Shown here in pieces: positions 11,401 through 22,859 of a DNA stretch of 64,000 bases. The notes beneath the pieces are model-generated. The model was not told the DNA's origin. It ran no database searches and worked only from the letters and a program-made list of their open reading frames with translations. How positions within the stretch are numbered: the stretch's first letter is position 1; every line of letters starts with the position of its first letter. Source of the stretch: Harmonia axyridis (taxonomy: Eukaryota > Arthropoda > Insecta > Coleoptera > Coccinellidae). The DNA is taken from positions 19,966,718 through 20,030,717 of the forward strand of contig NC_059507.1 in NCBI RefSeq assembly GCF_914767665.1. Reading direction: 5' to 3'. The translations under genes were made by a program, and so were the position numbers.

Positions 11401-11875
11401 CTACCTAGGTGTAATGTTACTTTAAAGAAATGCCATTTTCCAGACTTCGACACTCTGTATCTCGAAAACTTCCTTATTCTACAACATACAAAAAAAAGGA
11501 AAATCAACCGGTGACAGTTTTTCCATTAGATTGCTGCCTGCTCCTTTGGCTAATTCGAAAAAAATCGATACCCCATCATTTTGTTTCTTCTTGCAACATG
11601 AAATTTCTTCGAGCCTATCAGAAAATAACCCAAAATATCCTAAACAAATCTGTATTCGCTTTGATAGATATTCTGTGGTTCGAATGAGAAATCAGCAATG
11701 AGGACTCGCATAGAACAGCGTATGCGCAGAGCGCACAAAACTCGTATGTTCTACCTCATCCAATTTTTATATTTCATCCGATGCAACGGTTCCTAAAAAA
11801 AATTTTCATTAAACGATATACGACCTCCAATATTTCCTCTTGCAGTCCCCGTAAAATCCGTTCGATTTATTGCAG

Positions 11876-12067
11876 GTGAGCGGCACCATTTCCAACACCG
11901 GTCATAGTGTGATATTTACAGTGGACAATGACACCCGTCATCACATAAACGTGACTGGTGGCCCACTCTCCTATAAATATCAATTTCAAGAAATCCATAT
12001 CCATTACGGCCTCCACGACCAGTTCGGATCGGAGCATTCCATAAACGGATACGCCTTTCCGGCTGAG
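11876..12067 (+). CDS. carbonic anhydrase-related protein (CA10/CA11-like), internal exon B
   Basis: This 192-bp exon (64 codons, phase 0 at both ends) starts VSGTISNTGHSV and ends SINGYAFPAE. GGPLSYKYQFQEIHIHYG aligns with the zinc-site strand of active alpha-carbonic anhydrases, and GSEHSINGYAFPAE with GSEHTVD...AEL. Both histidines equivalent to His94 and His96 of human CA II are present (QEIHIHYG). Vertebrate CA10 has Arg at the first position. The Glu/His of GSEH are also retained. The donor is GAG|GTAAGT and the acceptor TTATTGCAG. The frame reads through from exon A and continues to IQIFGFN in exon C, 37 kb away. Confidence 0.95.
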
Positions 12068-12597
12068 GTAAGTCCGAACATTATGTTAGAAAAAAAAAGT
12101 TTATATGTGGGGTGATGAAAATTTCTATTAGGGAAGCTGTCAATTTTGTGTTATTTATGTGGTGTGTTTGATGTCCGCATGTGTTGGTGGATTGGGGTTA
12201 TTAAAAAGGTTCCAGCTATTTTTTTTTATATATTTCCATTGAATAATACGATTTTTTGTGCTGGCGAAATACCATGAGAACTGCTCGTTTTCTCTGGTGG
12301 TAAAACTTTGCTTTTTACTTATGTCGCCGTAACAAACGTGATGGATTTTCAGCGGTTGTATTTTGTCCTCATGTTGAATTATAGTAAAATAATTGCTATT
12401 AAAATAACGAGAATCTTTGCGATCTCTGGGGTTCATAATATGCGAGGTGTATACCGAGTCACCTGGTAACTTCTAAGCATTTCAAAACGAATATTGTTCG
12501 AGTTGTATTCTCAGCTTATATTTATCATCAAAAAAGGCGTCGATGATAAAACAAATCAACCATTATCAACTGTGAGAAACAATACACTGAATGGAAT
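12068..12597. other. no recognisable feature
   Basis: AT-rich intron sequence just after exon B. Open frames on both strands match no family. Confidence 0.4.
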
Positions 12598-12730
12598 AGT
12601 ATATTGTGTAACAAGTGGGGAAAGTCCAACTTTTCTCACGAGTATGGAAGTTTGTGGCACGAGCCTGAAAGGCGAGTACCGCAAACACACGAGTGAGAAA
12701 AGGACTTTCTCCACACGTGCACACTATACT
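12598..12730. repeat. 133-bp CpG-rich hairpin, GTAAC-based family
   Basis: AGTATATTGTGTAACAAGTG at the left pairs with the complement of CACGTGCACACTATACT at the right. The stem includes GAAAGTCC/GGACTTTC and CTTTTCTCACGAGT/ACACGAGTGAGAAAAG. The apex reads GGCACGAGCCTGAAAGGCGA, nearly the reverse complement of the apex at 5157-5178. The stem is unlike that of the other copies. Confidence 0.7.
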
Positions 12731-14440
12731 CTTTCTACTACTGCACAAATTTAAATTATTCAAGTAATGTACTAAATTCAATTCAAAATGGCCTTCGTTG
12801 ACAGTATTTGTTCATTTCTGACGTTTCCATATAGAAACAACTTTTCATAAGCCTAATTTCATTGGTCTACCAAACGAGGTGAGGGCAAAGTGCCGTGTGA
12901 AATTATATTTCTCACAGTATGAGCAATACCTGGTTTTGAAATTGAGTGAGCTATCAAGAATGCGCAACTTTCAATAGCAGTTGTAGGAAAAAGTACTTTG
13001 TGCGCGAGTTATTGAAAAACATTATGGTGGATTTTAGTATTCCCGCTAATATTTCAGAGTTAACGTTTCGATTTGTCTTCTGAAAAGTTTTTATACGAGG
13101 AAAAATATGCACTCCTTTGCGGTTGGAAAAAAAGAATCATATTCAAGTTGCGAAGAAGCTAAAGCTCAAAAGAATATGCATATTTGTGTTTATGGCCAAA
13201 ATATTCCATGTTATACCACCTTGTCATAAGATTAATAAGGTTTATCAAAAAGAAGAATATTGGGTACAGACCTTAAAAATCTGAAATTTATATGGGAGAA
13301 AAATTCAATAATTTTATTTTCAGAGCCCCAGACGAAAAATCTTTGATGATTAAAGTTGCTTTATTGATTGCATTTGTCGAAGCTTGAAGAACTAGTGAGT
13401 GTATTGAATTCTTACAGACTATGTCGAGATGATGAAAAACAAGATAATTCTGAATATGCCCGAAACAAAAACTCATAGGAAAAGATGACCTGCAGTTGTA
13501 CCTATTCGATAATGACCATGTACTTTTATTTGAAAAATATTTTACCTTGCGACCCCCTCATTTTACATACAAAAGGAAGTAAATTCATCCTTATGGTTTC
13601 ACTTCTTTCCCAATATACCTGATAAAATTGTAAGATATCCTAATTTCGAAAACTCAAGCTTGTAACCGACCATTGTACCAGAATATTTCTTGTCAGTTCT
13701 GGTGGAGATATTTGAAACTTTAGAATTTAGAAGTAGGTATGTAAATCTGATTCTGATGAAATGAATTGCAATTGCGTAGAAGGTCCAGATGAGAGAAATT
13801 TCTATAAAGAATTTGCCAAATGCTGATGTTTTGTTGAGAGATCAGTTTCAGTCTTCATATTAATATGCAAAATTACGTGACGAGGGTAAATGACAGCTTG
13901 GAAATCATGGGTGTTGAATAATCCGAAGTCAGCAGCAGTATAGCAAAATAATACCTGGCAATGAAAACACTGAACAAAAAAATAATTTTAATCTCACCAT
14001 ATATAATAGGTGTTTTAGCAAAAGACATTGAGTCAATTCTTGGAAAAACAGAATACACAAGTTATATGGATAGCATATTTCCAAAAACAAAACTCGTCAA
14101 TTCAGTAGCATACCATTTTGATAGGACCAGAATTGTTATGCAACATTACAGAGTGTACATGAAGGGAGAAACAGTCACAGTACTCGATTGATTATTTGTA
14201 ATATCGGAACAAAAGCTTCTTCATATTTATACTGACCCTACTTACCGTTACTTATACAACAAGAAAACAAATTGAACTAGTTGAATTTGCACGAAAGCAC
14301 CAGTGAAAACATAAAATCAGAATTTACGCCGAAAACATTTTTCATTCTTCTTCTACTAAATCGTGATTTCACACATCATCAAAATTCCAAACGACTTTGA
14401 TCAATCGTAAATCTCTTCTATCCTTTGTCTACGATGACTA
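12731..14440. other. no recognisable feature
   Basis: AT-rich intron DNA. The small open frames (for example 13961-14191) have no recognisable homology. Confidence 0.4.
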
Positions 14441-14449
14441 ATGTAGTGC

Positions 14450-15330
14450 GGTGGGTTTATATAAGTACCCATGGATGCCGATTTAGAGAGTGATGGGGTG
14501 TCCACAACGTCATCTTTCGGGTACTCAAAATAATTTCCTTTTCAATGAAAAATCCAATTGGTATGTTTGAAATGACGTTTGAAAGCTTCTCCATGACAAA
14601 TACTTAATACTCGTACGTCGACAACAACAAATCCCATCTATCGCCGAAACGCAGCATCCATAATCACGAGTTCAAAACCCACCCCCTCCCGTTCCCCCCC
14701 ACCTCATAATCTTGAACCGACAATGAAGTAACCCGAAAACAATCGTATCCCTACAGAGGTAAACAAGCCGATTTGAGCGCCAGCAACGGCGGAATAATTC
14801 TGCAGCATGGACGATCTTCAATGTATCATGCGGGGTGCACGCTCGACATATATTAATTAAACGGAGTTATCAGCAAGATTTCCGGGCAGCCGTGAGGCCG
14901 CAAATACCAATTAGATTCGCACAAGTCCGGCTCACGGTGGGGCTGGGCCGGATCCGTGGACCCGTGAAGGAGGGAACCGTCGAGGCGAGGCCTCGTTAGA
15001 GTCGACTGTCGGTCAACAAATCCCGTACACAATGGGACCTAATGCTAACGATCTAATGCATGGTTCACCTGTGCTTATACGAGGACGGATGTTTTGATGT
15101 ATCGGAGTGCAGTGGGATTTTCGCCCCCGGGTTCCGCGGCCGTAATTGGATTCGTACGTCGCGACGTTGCTATTGCACGTATACAAAGATAGGTTGATGC
15201 ATAAGTACGATGTGGCGACAGATTGTTGAGACTAGAGGTAGAGGGCGCAGCTGACCAGGGTTGTATAATTTGAATAGAATAAGAACAAGAAGGAGCACGT
15301 CGTAACTCCCACCAACATCGTTGCTGGGAG
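14450..15330. other. GC-richer, repeat-poor intron block (candidate regulatory DNA)
   Basis: Base composition rises clearly above the flanks and no transposon similarity is visible. The core around 14760-15060 mixes CpG-rich stretches with homeodomain-like cores such as TTAATTAAAC (14854) and CAATTAG. That look is typical of conserved non-coding enhancers in insect introns. Function is inferred only. Open frames here (for example 15075-15407 minus) look like composition artefacts. Confidence 0.35.
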
Positions 15331-15410
15331 AAATGAGCTTTGATGATGCAGTTTTCCCCCCTCTTAGAATAATAACAATTAACATTTTTCTTCTTTGTTT
15401 TTGCCAACTT

Positions 15411-16604
15411 TTTTGTTCAACTTTGCTTCCGCCGTTTTTTTTTTCCGAAATTTGAAGCTATGTTGTAAAAAACTGGTTATACATTTATAATTCAAGGTAA
15501 TGTCCATCGCTGGCCACTATTTTCTCCCATCTTTCGGGCAGCGTACGAATCTCGCGTTGAAAAAACTGGTCATTTTTTCAAACGATCCACGAATCCATCC
15601 GATTTTTTACTTCTTCATAAGATCGGTCAGCCAGTCCTTGTGCCATTGATCAAAACAAGTGATAGTCCTAGTCCGATAGTTTGGAGATTGAGTCGAGTGT
15701 GGTAGGACTTCCCTTTTCGACGTGACCAAGTATGTCTCAACCGCTTTCGCAACATGTGGTCGAGCATTTTCATGTCTCTCGTTGTATTGCGCGCGTTTGT
15801 CTTTCAATGCTCGGCTCAAACGCATTAATTGCGTTCGATAACGATCGTCTGTGATTGTTTCAATCAAATACTGAGCATGACCTTGAAACCGTGAATATTC
15901 GGTTTGGCCATCGACGTGGAAGCATGGCCGGGATACCCCCATGCTTTTTTGCGCTTGGGATTATTGTAATGAACCCATTTTTCGATTCCAGTCACAATGC
16001 GATACAGAAATTCCTTCCGTCTCTGCCTTGCAAGCAGCTGTTCACAAGTAAACAAACACCGTTCAACATCTCTCGGCTTTAACTTGTACGGCAAACAATT
16101 TCCTTGTTTCTGTATCACTCCCATGACTTTCAGAAGTTTTGAAATGGCTTGTTGCGTCATTTCCAATTATTTTGTGTTTGACAAGAGTCTTGATCAAGTA
16201 ATTCTTTCAATTCTGCATCTTCGAAAACCCTTCTTTTTTCTGGTCTTCGACATCAAAATTATCGTGTATAAAGCATTGAAAACACTCTTGGACATTGTTC
16301 CAATAATAGCGGCCTCACCATAGATATTTGGGAGCACGCGATGAGTTTCAGCCGCAAATTTATTTATATTAAATCAGAAAAACAAAACCTCCCGCAAATG
16401 ACGAGATTTTGGCTTGTAAGCTGACATCCTTAATCGAGAACAACTTCATGATTCCGACACAAATCGACTAATATTTCGATGGCGTTATGTTTACAAATAC
16501 CTAAGCTTATTATATGACATCTACGATCTATTTACATATTTCGACTACCACTTACCGATCCAGCCATCTATTGCAAAATTGCGGAAGCAAAGTTGTACAC
16601 CTAA
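15411..16604 (-). mobile_element. mariner (mauritiana-type) copy 2, decayed
   Basis: On the minus strand the 5' terminal repeat TTAGGTGTACAACTTTGCTT ends at 16604. The 3' repeat is cut back, with only CAACTTTGCTTCCGCCG left at 15418-15434. The transposase is split by frameshifts into a 16166-15864 part (QQAISKLLKVMGVIQKQGN, KPRDVERCLFTCEQLLARQR, RIVTGIEKWVHYNNPKRKK) and a 15942-15607 part (RTQLMRLSRALKDKRAQYNE, ARPHVAKAVETYL, HKDWLTDLMKK). The first catalytic aspartate of TGDEKW is isoleucine here, so the enzyme is dead even apart from the frameshifts. Confidence 0.92.
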
Positions 16605-16879
16605 AAAGAGGGAGTCGGGGATTATGGAATATCTTTTCATTTTTCTGAATATTTTGATGGAATAAAATATACCGGGTGACCCACCCCAGACGCAGATCTC
16701 ATTTTGAGGGAATAAATAAAAATATTTTGTAAATCTTTTTTTTGTGATGTGTATAGGGTGGTAAGAAGCAAAATTTGAAATTATTTTCATATATACAAGG
16801 TGTTCGAAAACAAAGATATACACCAAAGTTACTTTGTTTCCATTGTGACAACCTGTGTATAAATTCGAAAATGGAATAA

Positions 16880-17110
16880 CAAGCTCAATTAATGGTGAGT
16901 AATGATGAGAATAACGGTGTGGAGACCTAGAGAAACCAAAAGAAGTGTTGGGCGCCCCCAAAAACGGTGGGTGGATGATATTAGGAGGATTGCTGGTAAG
17001 AGGTGGATAAACGTGGCACAGGATGGGAGACATGGAAGCGGTTGAAAGAGACCTATGTCCAGGAGTGGACGAATGCAGGTTGAAGAAGAAGAAGAAGAGA
17101 ATGATGGTCT
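16880..17110 (+). mobile_element. RTE-like non-LTR retrotransposon, 3' end
   Basis: The plus-strand frame reads VWRPRETKRSVGRPQKRWVD, then DIRRIAGKRWINVAQD. After a +1 shift it reads TWKRLKETYVQEWTNAG followed by a stop and a GAAGAAGAAGAAG tail (17080-17100). The GRPxxRWxDDI, W---AQD and W-L-E-Y-Q-W pattern is the C-terminal signature of RTE-clade ORF2 proteins. Upstream parts are missing, as usual for a 5'-truncated copy. A second 3' end of this type lies at 56685-56790 on the other strand. Confidence 0.8.
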
Positions 17111-17454
17111 GGCAATATTGTATAAGAGGTAATATTGAATATTGCTATCTTGTTTCACGATAACCAATTTTACCAAAATCCATTGGCAGTTTGGATTCCA
17201 AATAAGCTTTACCAAACAATTCACTGATGAAATCTCTTTTCAAAAATTGCCGAATTTTTTAAAAGCCCCAAGTTCTGATTTATTGAATAGCTGCATCTTT
17301 TGCGTTGGGTCTTCATGTCTTCTTCATTCCATTTTTAAAGGTTGGGAAACCGATTTTATCATTTGAATATTTTGTCGCCCTCAAAAAATTTCAACCAATC
17401 ATATTAAGCATATAATACAAATCACTAAACAACAAACCAATATTTTTGATTTAA

Positions 17455-17850
17455 CTCCTGTTCTGATGAACCAATAGAATCCGTAAATTTCATATAGTTA
17501 CGTCGTATTGACAACGTGATCTAATCGTTTTGGTGTTTCGCCTCCTTCCATATTGGAATCATTTCCATTGTGACATTCTTGGAAGTTTAACAAAAAAAGT
17601 CAAGCTCAGTGATATGCCATCGAATTATCGAAATGCAGCGCTTTGGTTATAGTTATTGAAATTATTCGTTATATAATCGTAACGAATACCAACCCGAGCA
17701 TAGAAAATATATTTCGATTATACGAACCTCTTCACTGGACGTAGTTCGTGAAACACCACTCGAGCTGCGCTCTCATGATGTTTCGGGAACTTCGTCTCAT
17801 GAATCGGTGTATAATGGAATATTGCCTATGCTCTTGTGATATTATAACTG
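17455..17850 (+). repeat. 400-bp dispersed repeat carrying a CpG hairpin, copy 1
   Basis: This block matches the reverse complement of 45014-45425 from end to end. Shared pieces include GAACCAATAGAATC, TTATAGTTATTGAAATTATT, CGTTATATAAT and GTGATATTATAACTG. Near its 3' side it contains the hairpin 17738-17796: GACGTAGTTCGTGAAACA against the near-complement TGTTTCGGGAACTTCGTC, with loop CCACTCGAGCTGCGCTCTCA. No coding capacity was seen. Confidence 0.75.
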
Positions 17851-18019
17851 AATATCAATGCAGCGTGAAAATATTGAGGTGTGCTTTAGGTGAATATTTT
17901 TGTGACGTTTTAAACTATCGAAAATATTTAGGATGATTGTTAAAAAGATTTTATTCATTTGAATCACTGTTAGTATTCCAACAATAAATTGAGAGAAATT
18001 TTCTTCGGGAATAGTCCCT

Positions 18020-18118
18020 CATATACCCCTCGAGCTTGCTGAATTATAGAATATTTTCCTTCATGCACTTCGTGCAGTCGGGAAAATATTCGAGTATTTG
18101 GTGAGCACTCGGGATATG
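18020..18118. repeat. 99-bp imperfect hairpin
   Basis: CATATACCCCTCGAGCTTGC at the left pairs loosely with the complement of GTGAGCACTCGGGATATG at the right. The inner stem GAATATTTTCC pairs with GGGAAAATATTC. The apex TGCACTTCGTGCA is itself a perfect small stem-loop. The layout is the same as the CpG hairpins at 5109, 12598 and 25340, but the sequence differs. Confidence 0.5.
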
Positions 18119-18120
18119 GA

Positions 18121-19076
18121 AATGAAATGTTTATCTGAAAATGTGCGGTATATCTGAGCTGAAGTTTACCTACAATCTTCTCAATTGAGCAAAGATCAAA
18201 GGGAAAGTTCTTTAATAAACGTAATAATAAAATTTTAATATGCTACCGAAAAATCTCCACGAGCACCCTAAGCAAAAACTATTATGTTTTGAAGGGATTT
18301 CTGTTTATTGCATCATTTATTGCTTTTTATTCATTATTTCTTGGGGGTTGCTTCTCAACAAAAACATATCATTATTTCTTTGTATCAAGTATCATGATCG
18401 AATACTTCCTAAAAAAATACTTCCTAAAGCCGACAAAGTTGCCAACGGATGTTGGGTCAAAATAATATTTAATTATGCTACTCGAAACTTCCATTTTCAC
18501 TAACTTGAATTTGAACACCGTAGGCTGACTGAAAGGAAAGTCACTCTGGTAACATTTACAGAAGTAGCAATTTGAACGGGCAATATCTTAGATCTTTTCC
18601 TTTACTCTTATGTGAAACGGATATGCAAATCATCATTTATTGGTAATTAAACTAACAATTTTCAATAATTCAATATTATCTTTTGGTTGATGATGAATAA
18701 TCAATAAATGATAACTTTGAATTTTAAAGATCAAAACAGTTTATTTGATGATGGTAATATCATTTGACCTTTACGATAATGAATACTTACGAACAAGTAT
18801 AGGTACTCAAAAATATCATATAAATATATTAAAAATACTAATTTAATCCATACTCAGACAAGCAGACAAAAACAAATATCGCACATAACCATCTCATCAA
18901 AAAGACTCTCAACAGTTAATCAATCAAAGAAAATGCTCCATTGACTAATAGGTCAGTAATATACTTTGTGGTTTACTCTCCTTTTTGCGTTGAAAAGTTT
19001 CTGGCAATTTGCTGTATATTTCGAATATTCAAATGGTATATAGAGAGCCAAAAAAATTCCAGGGCCTTTAAGGCTA
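18121..19076. other. no recognisable feature
   Basis: AT-rich intron DNA. The 87-codon frame at 18240-18503 resembles no known family. Confidence 0.4.
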
Positions 19077-19130
19077 CAATTGGCAGATGAATGAACGAGC
19101 TCTTAAATCATCTTAACTGCACGTCGGTGG
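19077..19130 (+). repeat. ATTGGC...CACGTC motif, copy A
   Basis: This 54-nt block begins CAATTGGCAGATGAATGAAC and ends ACTGCACGTCGGTGG. It aligns with 43448-43501 and 57751-57803 in the same orientation. The sequence on either side of the three copies does not align. Confidence 0.55.
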
Positions 19131-19394
19131 TTTTAACTATTTTTTTTTATATCGGATAAAGTTTATTTTTCTGGCTATATTTTTGAGCATCAATTGATAA
19201 TTACGAAATAAAGCAAATTATGTTACGCTAATGCTATAGTGTCCCGTCAAACAAGGAGTGACGAATGATGGAATCAAAACAAATTGATCAGTTACAAGGC
19301 GATTTCCGTTCCTCTTATTAATGTTTTAAGAATATAACTGAACTTTACTCTTGAAATTGAGGCTTCAGATTGGTCTTCTACAATGAGGAAAATA

Positions 19395-20651
19395 CAGGGC
19401 CGTCGCTAACAAAACTGCCGCCCTAGGCAGAGACCCATTTTGCCGCTCTAACAGAAGCTTACTCTGCAGAATGCTGAAAATTGATATTGGATAATCGGGG
19501 TCCAGGCAAAAATACAAATAGGAACCCTTTCAGGTTTGGGATTTTGTACCAAGAGCAGCAGGGGGGATTTTGGGGTAGTTGTTGGTTTGAAAAAGTCCAC
19601 ACTTTTTCAAAAAAAGTATTTTAGGAAGGAAAAAATGTACCTATTTTAAGTCTGATTATTTTTATGGATTCAAATTTTAATCCAATAGATGATTTAGGAT
19701 AAGTGGAATGCTATGAACAATTAAACAATAAACGTGCTCTACTGAATTCTAATGAATAAATGATAAAATTTATTAATTGAATTCAGTTTTCAGATCATTC
19801 CGTTTTTTTTTTATTTGATATGATTGAATTAAACAACGGGATGATTAGAATGAACAATTATTTTAAATTCGAATAGATGTTACAGATATTCACGATGCGA
19901 AGATGTTCAAGATTAGAGAGTTTGGTAAAAAAAATCATTAGTGAAATTCGTTTGAATACAAAAAAAAAATTAATACGTCCTTCTAGTTATCCAGATTCCT
20001 CTAGAGTGGGCCCTGTAGTTTCAGATTCCTAGCTCAGTTTCGATTTTAGAAAAAATTTTTTTTTTGTTTAAGATTATCGAGTGAAACAATCGGATGATGT
20101 GGAAGAAACATTATTCAATTCGAATGCGCCTTCGACCAATACTAAATAATTTGATATAAGAAATGAAGGATATTATGAAATAATGTAATGTGGTATGAAA
20201 TGATAACACTTCTTATATTCCTTAACAAGGATCAGTTGGAAGTGATGAAATGGAATTGTTTTCTTATATTTTGTATTCCATTCTGAGAAATCATTATTCT
20301 GATAGAATTGAAAAGAAAATAATCCAGAACCCCAGGTGGCAATGAAATTCGGCAACGTAAAGGGTAAGCCGACAAGCCTGATGGATGCATGTGTTTTCTT
20401 TAGCGTCAATAACTCGTAAACAGCACCCTGAGGGAATCACGCCACATCTGGATATTCATCAGTATTATGTATAATGCGGCACCTTTGAGGGTTTTTGATG
20501 TTGAATAAATTTGTGGGATTCCTTCCTGTTGTTGCTGACTGAATTGAATCTCATTTGCTACTTTGAATTTCTACACATGTAATGTTTGAAGCGGCTTGAA
20601 ATGCCGCCCTAGGCGACCGCCTACCCTGCCTACCCCCTAGTGACGTCCCTG
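19395..20651. mobile_element. non-autonomous hAT element with 8-bp target duplication
   Basis: The left terminus is CAGGGCCGTCGCTA and the right terminus is TAGTGACGTCCCTG, its near reverse complement. Subterminal GCCGCCCTAGGC occurs inside both ends. The 8 bp outside each end are GGAAAATA (19387-19394) and AGAAAATA (20652-20659), a 7 of 8 match, which is the duplication size expected for hAT. The interior has no transposase, and a 78-codon minus frame (20173-20409) shows no hAT dimerisation motif. It is 1,257 bp long. Confidence 0.85.
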
Positions 20652-20699
20652 AGAAAATAATAGAAACAGAAATATTGAAAATAATGAACCAAAACGAAA

Positions 20700-21060
20700 T
20701 ATCCTCTACTTTCTAATTCCTCACCACACCAGAATTTCCGTATTCCTCAATTTCAAAACATCCCTCTTATCGGACTCCCCCACCCCATCCGCTAACCGTG
20801 GAGATCCCCTGGAAAAAGACCGCTAATCAGATCTCGTTCGACATCGAAAATCCATTTAAATATCCATATCGCCGCAGATCGGGGCCGTAGATCCTCTTCA
20901 AGGCCCCAACTTCAAACTTTCTTTTATCAGGATCGCGGGCGGCGCGCGGTACCTACAAGTGCACTTAAAATATTAACATCGTAATTTCGCAACTTTTTTT
21001 TTCCGGAAGCGGTGGCCAAGTATTAACGATATTCCGGATGAAGTTCGCGATTGAATTGGA
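20700..21060. other. GC-richer, repeat-poor intron block
   Basis: A composition island, partly CpG-rich (GCGGGCGGCGCGCGG near 20935-20950), abuts the hAT right end. It contains AT-rich cores such as CATTTAAATATCC. There is no coding or transposon similarity. A regulatory role is possible but not shown. Confidence 0.3.
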
Positions 21061-22500
21061 ATTCCCGGCGTGTGTTCATCATTTATTCAAATTCATCATT
21101 GGATTGGAATTCGGGAATTAGGAGCGGGGAGGGGAAGTGGAATGGAGGGGTGGGGGACGTTTCGGTTAGGGAGGGGAGGTAATGCGGTTTGTTGGGGGAC
21201 CGCACGAGTTTCTAGGACCAGTTTTGGGTTACGTGACTCATATTTCTATGATTTATCTGGGGCTATAGAATATTGTTGTTTTTCTTTCTTATGAATGGTC
21301 TCAATAGTTTATGGCTTTTGAAATATAGGATAAAAGGTGATTCCTTTGAAGCTCTACGATTTGAAAGTCCACTAAAACATTAAGACTATTTCACAATTTG
21401 AAAAGGGTAAAAATTAATTTCGTGACAAAACGAATGACAAAGTATCGAATAACCCTTTTCAAATAATTTTCAACATTGTTCATTCGCCCCAAAGAATATT
21501 TGGAATGAAAAAAAGCAGATTACAAATTGAAAAGAACTACAAGGCCACTCGGAATTATAACTTTCTTTTTTTATAGTGCTATCTCCTGTAGGATTTCTCT
21601 GTTATGATGATAATCAATCAGTTCGAAATTTATATATAAAAACTTATTGAATTCGAGTAAAAAATCAAAACAAATCAATTTAACTGTAACGAAAATTACC
21701 TAAAGAAACAATCATTTTTTTATTCAGATTAATATTTTTTTATTTACTGCCTGTATACGACGGTCGAATAGCATCTTGAAGAACATTTCATTTCTCACAG
21801 TAAACCATTGATGACGAGTTCATTTCTCTCTAAAAAATGAACTAGTGCACTTAAAGCTTTGAACAAAAAAACAAAATGTTGAAAAGAAATGGTTCTTAAT
21901 GAAAATTGGTATAATTTGAAATACTGATGTCACAGGTTCACCTGTCAACGGTCCAGTCGAGTCAGGTGTCTATTTGCTGTCCAAGCTAAACAGTGGAGAT
22001 TGGAGTGGATGCCTATTAGCTAGAAAAGAATGTTCAATGGGCGCGAGGTAGATCTAAATTCACAACAAATACCCTAAAAGACTACCTTCAACATAACCAA
22101 CCTACCTATTAATGTGGGAATAAAAAAACTCTTAACTGTTTATTCTCCCAGATGTACCACACAGTATAACATCTGTACAACTGTAATAATAAGGTGGAAA
22201 ATTGAAATTGAGGGAGCAACACATTACTCAATACGCTGATGCATGTTATCAATAATTGAATAATGTAATTAATATCTCAAGTAAAAAGAAATATACATGC
22301 AATATCTTCAATCAATAATCAGTCTTTGGTCTAACGCGGCAACAAAACCACGAAGTACTTGACAAGAGGCAAAATAATGTAATCTAGCAGCATCGCGTGA
22401 GCTCAAGCACAAGCGCAAATAGTTCAAACAAATAGTCCACTAAAACACGATGTTTCAGTATCATTTGAAGAAAATCAAATAATGCAATGTAGGGTTTTTA
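21061..22500. other. no recognisable feature
   Basis: AT-rich intron DNA. The open frame at 21070-21294 runs over a purine/G-rich stretch and is probably not coding. Confidence 0.4.
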
Positions 22501-22518
22501 TATCGTTGTCTAGGGGTT

Positions 22519-22527
22519 TATATAAAA
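22519..22527 (+). promoter_or_regulatory. TATA-box-like sequence upstream of a motif array
   Basis: TATATAAAA is followed directly by the CpG-rich GGCCGCCGG, then about 80 nt later by the GTCTA/TCGAA array. The arrangement resembles the promoter half of an LTR, but I could not define LTR ends. It may instead be intronic chance. Confidence 0.3.
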
Positions 22528-22601
22528 GGCCGCCGGAACTTAACTATTGTTTATTTACACAATGTACAATTCAACTTCAATTGAATGTACAGCCACTGAA
22601 C

Positions 22602-22800
22602 TTTCGTCTATAGAACTATCGAAGTTATTTTATTCCGTCTAATTGTTAATAGTCTAATTATCGAATTATCTAACTCGCTGCGTCTACTATATTTTACATC
22701 GAATCATATACGTCTATCACGTCGAATTCTTTAACCTTTTCCGTCTAATCTGTAACGTCGAATCCTAACTATGTCCGTCTACTATCTTACGTCGAATTCC
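22602..22800 (+). repeat. alternating GTCTA / TCGAA array, period about 30-34 bp
   Basis: GTCTA occurs at 22606, 22637, 22652, 22682, 22712, 22743 and 22777. TCGAA occurs at 22661, 22699, 22722, 22758 and 22792. In the last three units the pair reads CGTCTA then 10-15 nt then CGTCGAAT. The spacer sequences are not conserved, so this is a degenerate tandem array or a cluster of two binding-site-like words. Confidence 0.55.
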
Positions 22801-22859
22801 ACCCTCGTCATCTGTAAGTCTCAAGTACCTCTTCCCCTTACGTCTCCCTATATCGATAA

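Larger units (their letters stand above)
7606..11875 (+). other. CARP intron 1 of the window (4,270 bp)
   Basis: It is bounded by GTAAGA (7606) and a TTGCAG acceptor (11870-11875), and it is a phase-0 intron. It holds two foldback elements (8078-9434, 10684-11186) and a CAAGTC-rich repeat (about 11290-11400). The stretch 9435-10683 contains no feature I recognise apart from a TACAGGGTG-like end at 10394 and an unassigned 86-codon open frame at 10090-10350. An alternative TTGCAG lies at 11839-11845, but coding similarity starts only at 11876. Confidence 0.85.

Noticed and set aside
13745..13800. CTGATGA as a hammerhead core
   Set aside because: No helix II or GAAA at the needed spacing.
15075..15407. 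110-codon minus-strand frame
   Set aside because: Lies in a GC-richer block, with low-complexity composition and no family resemblance.
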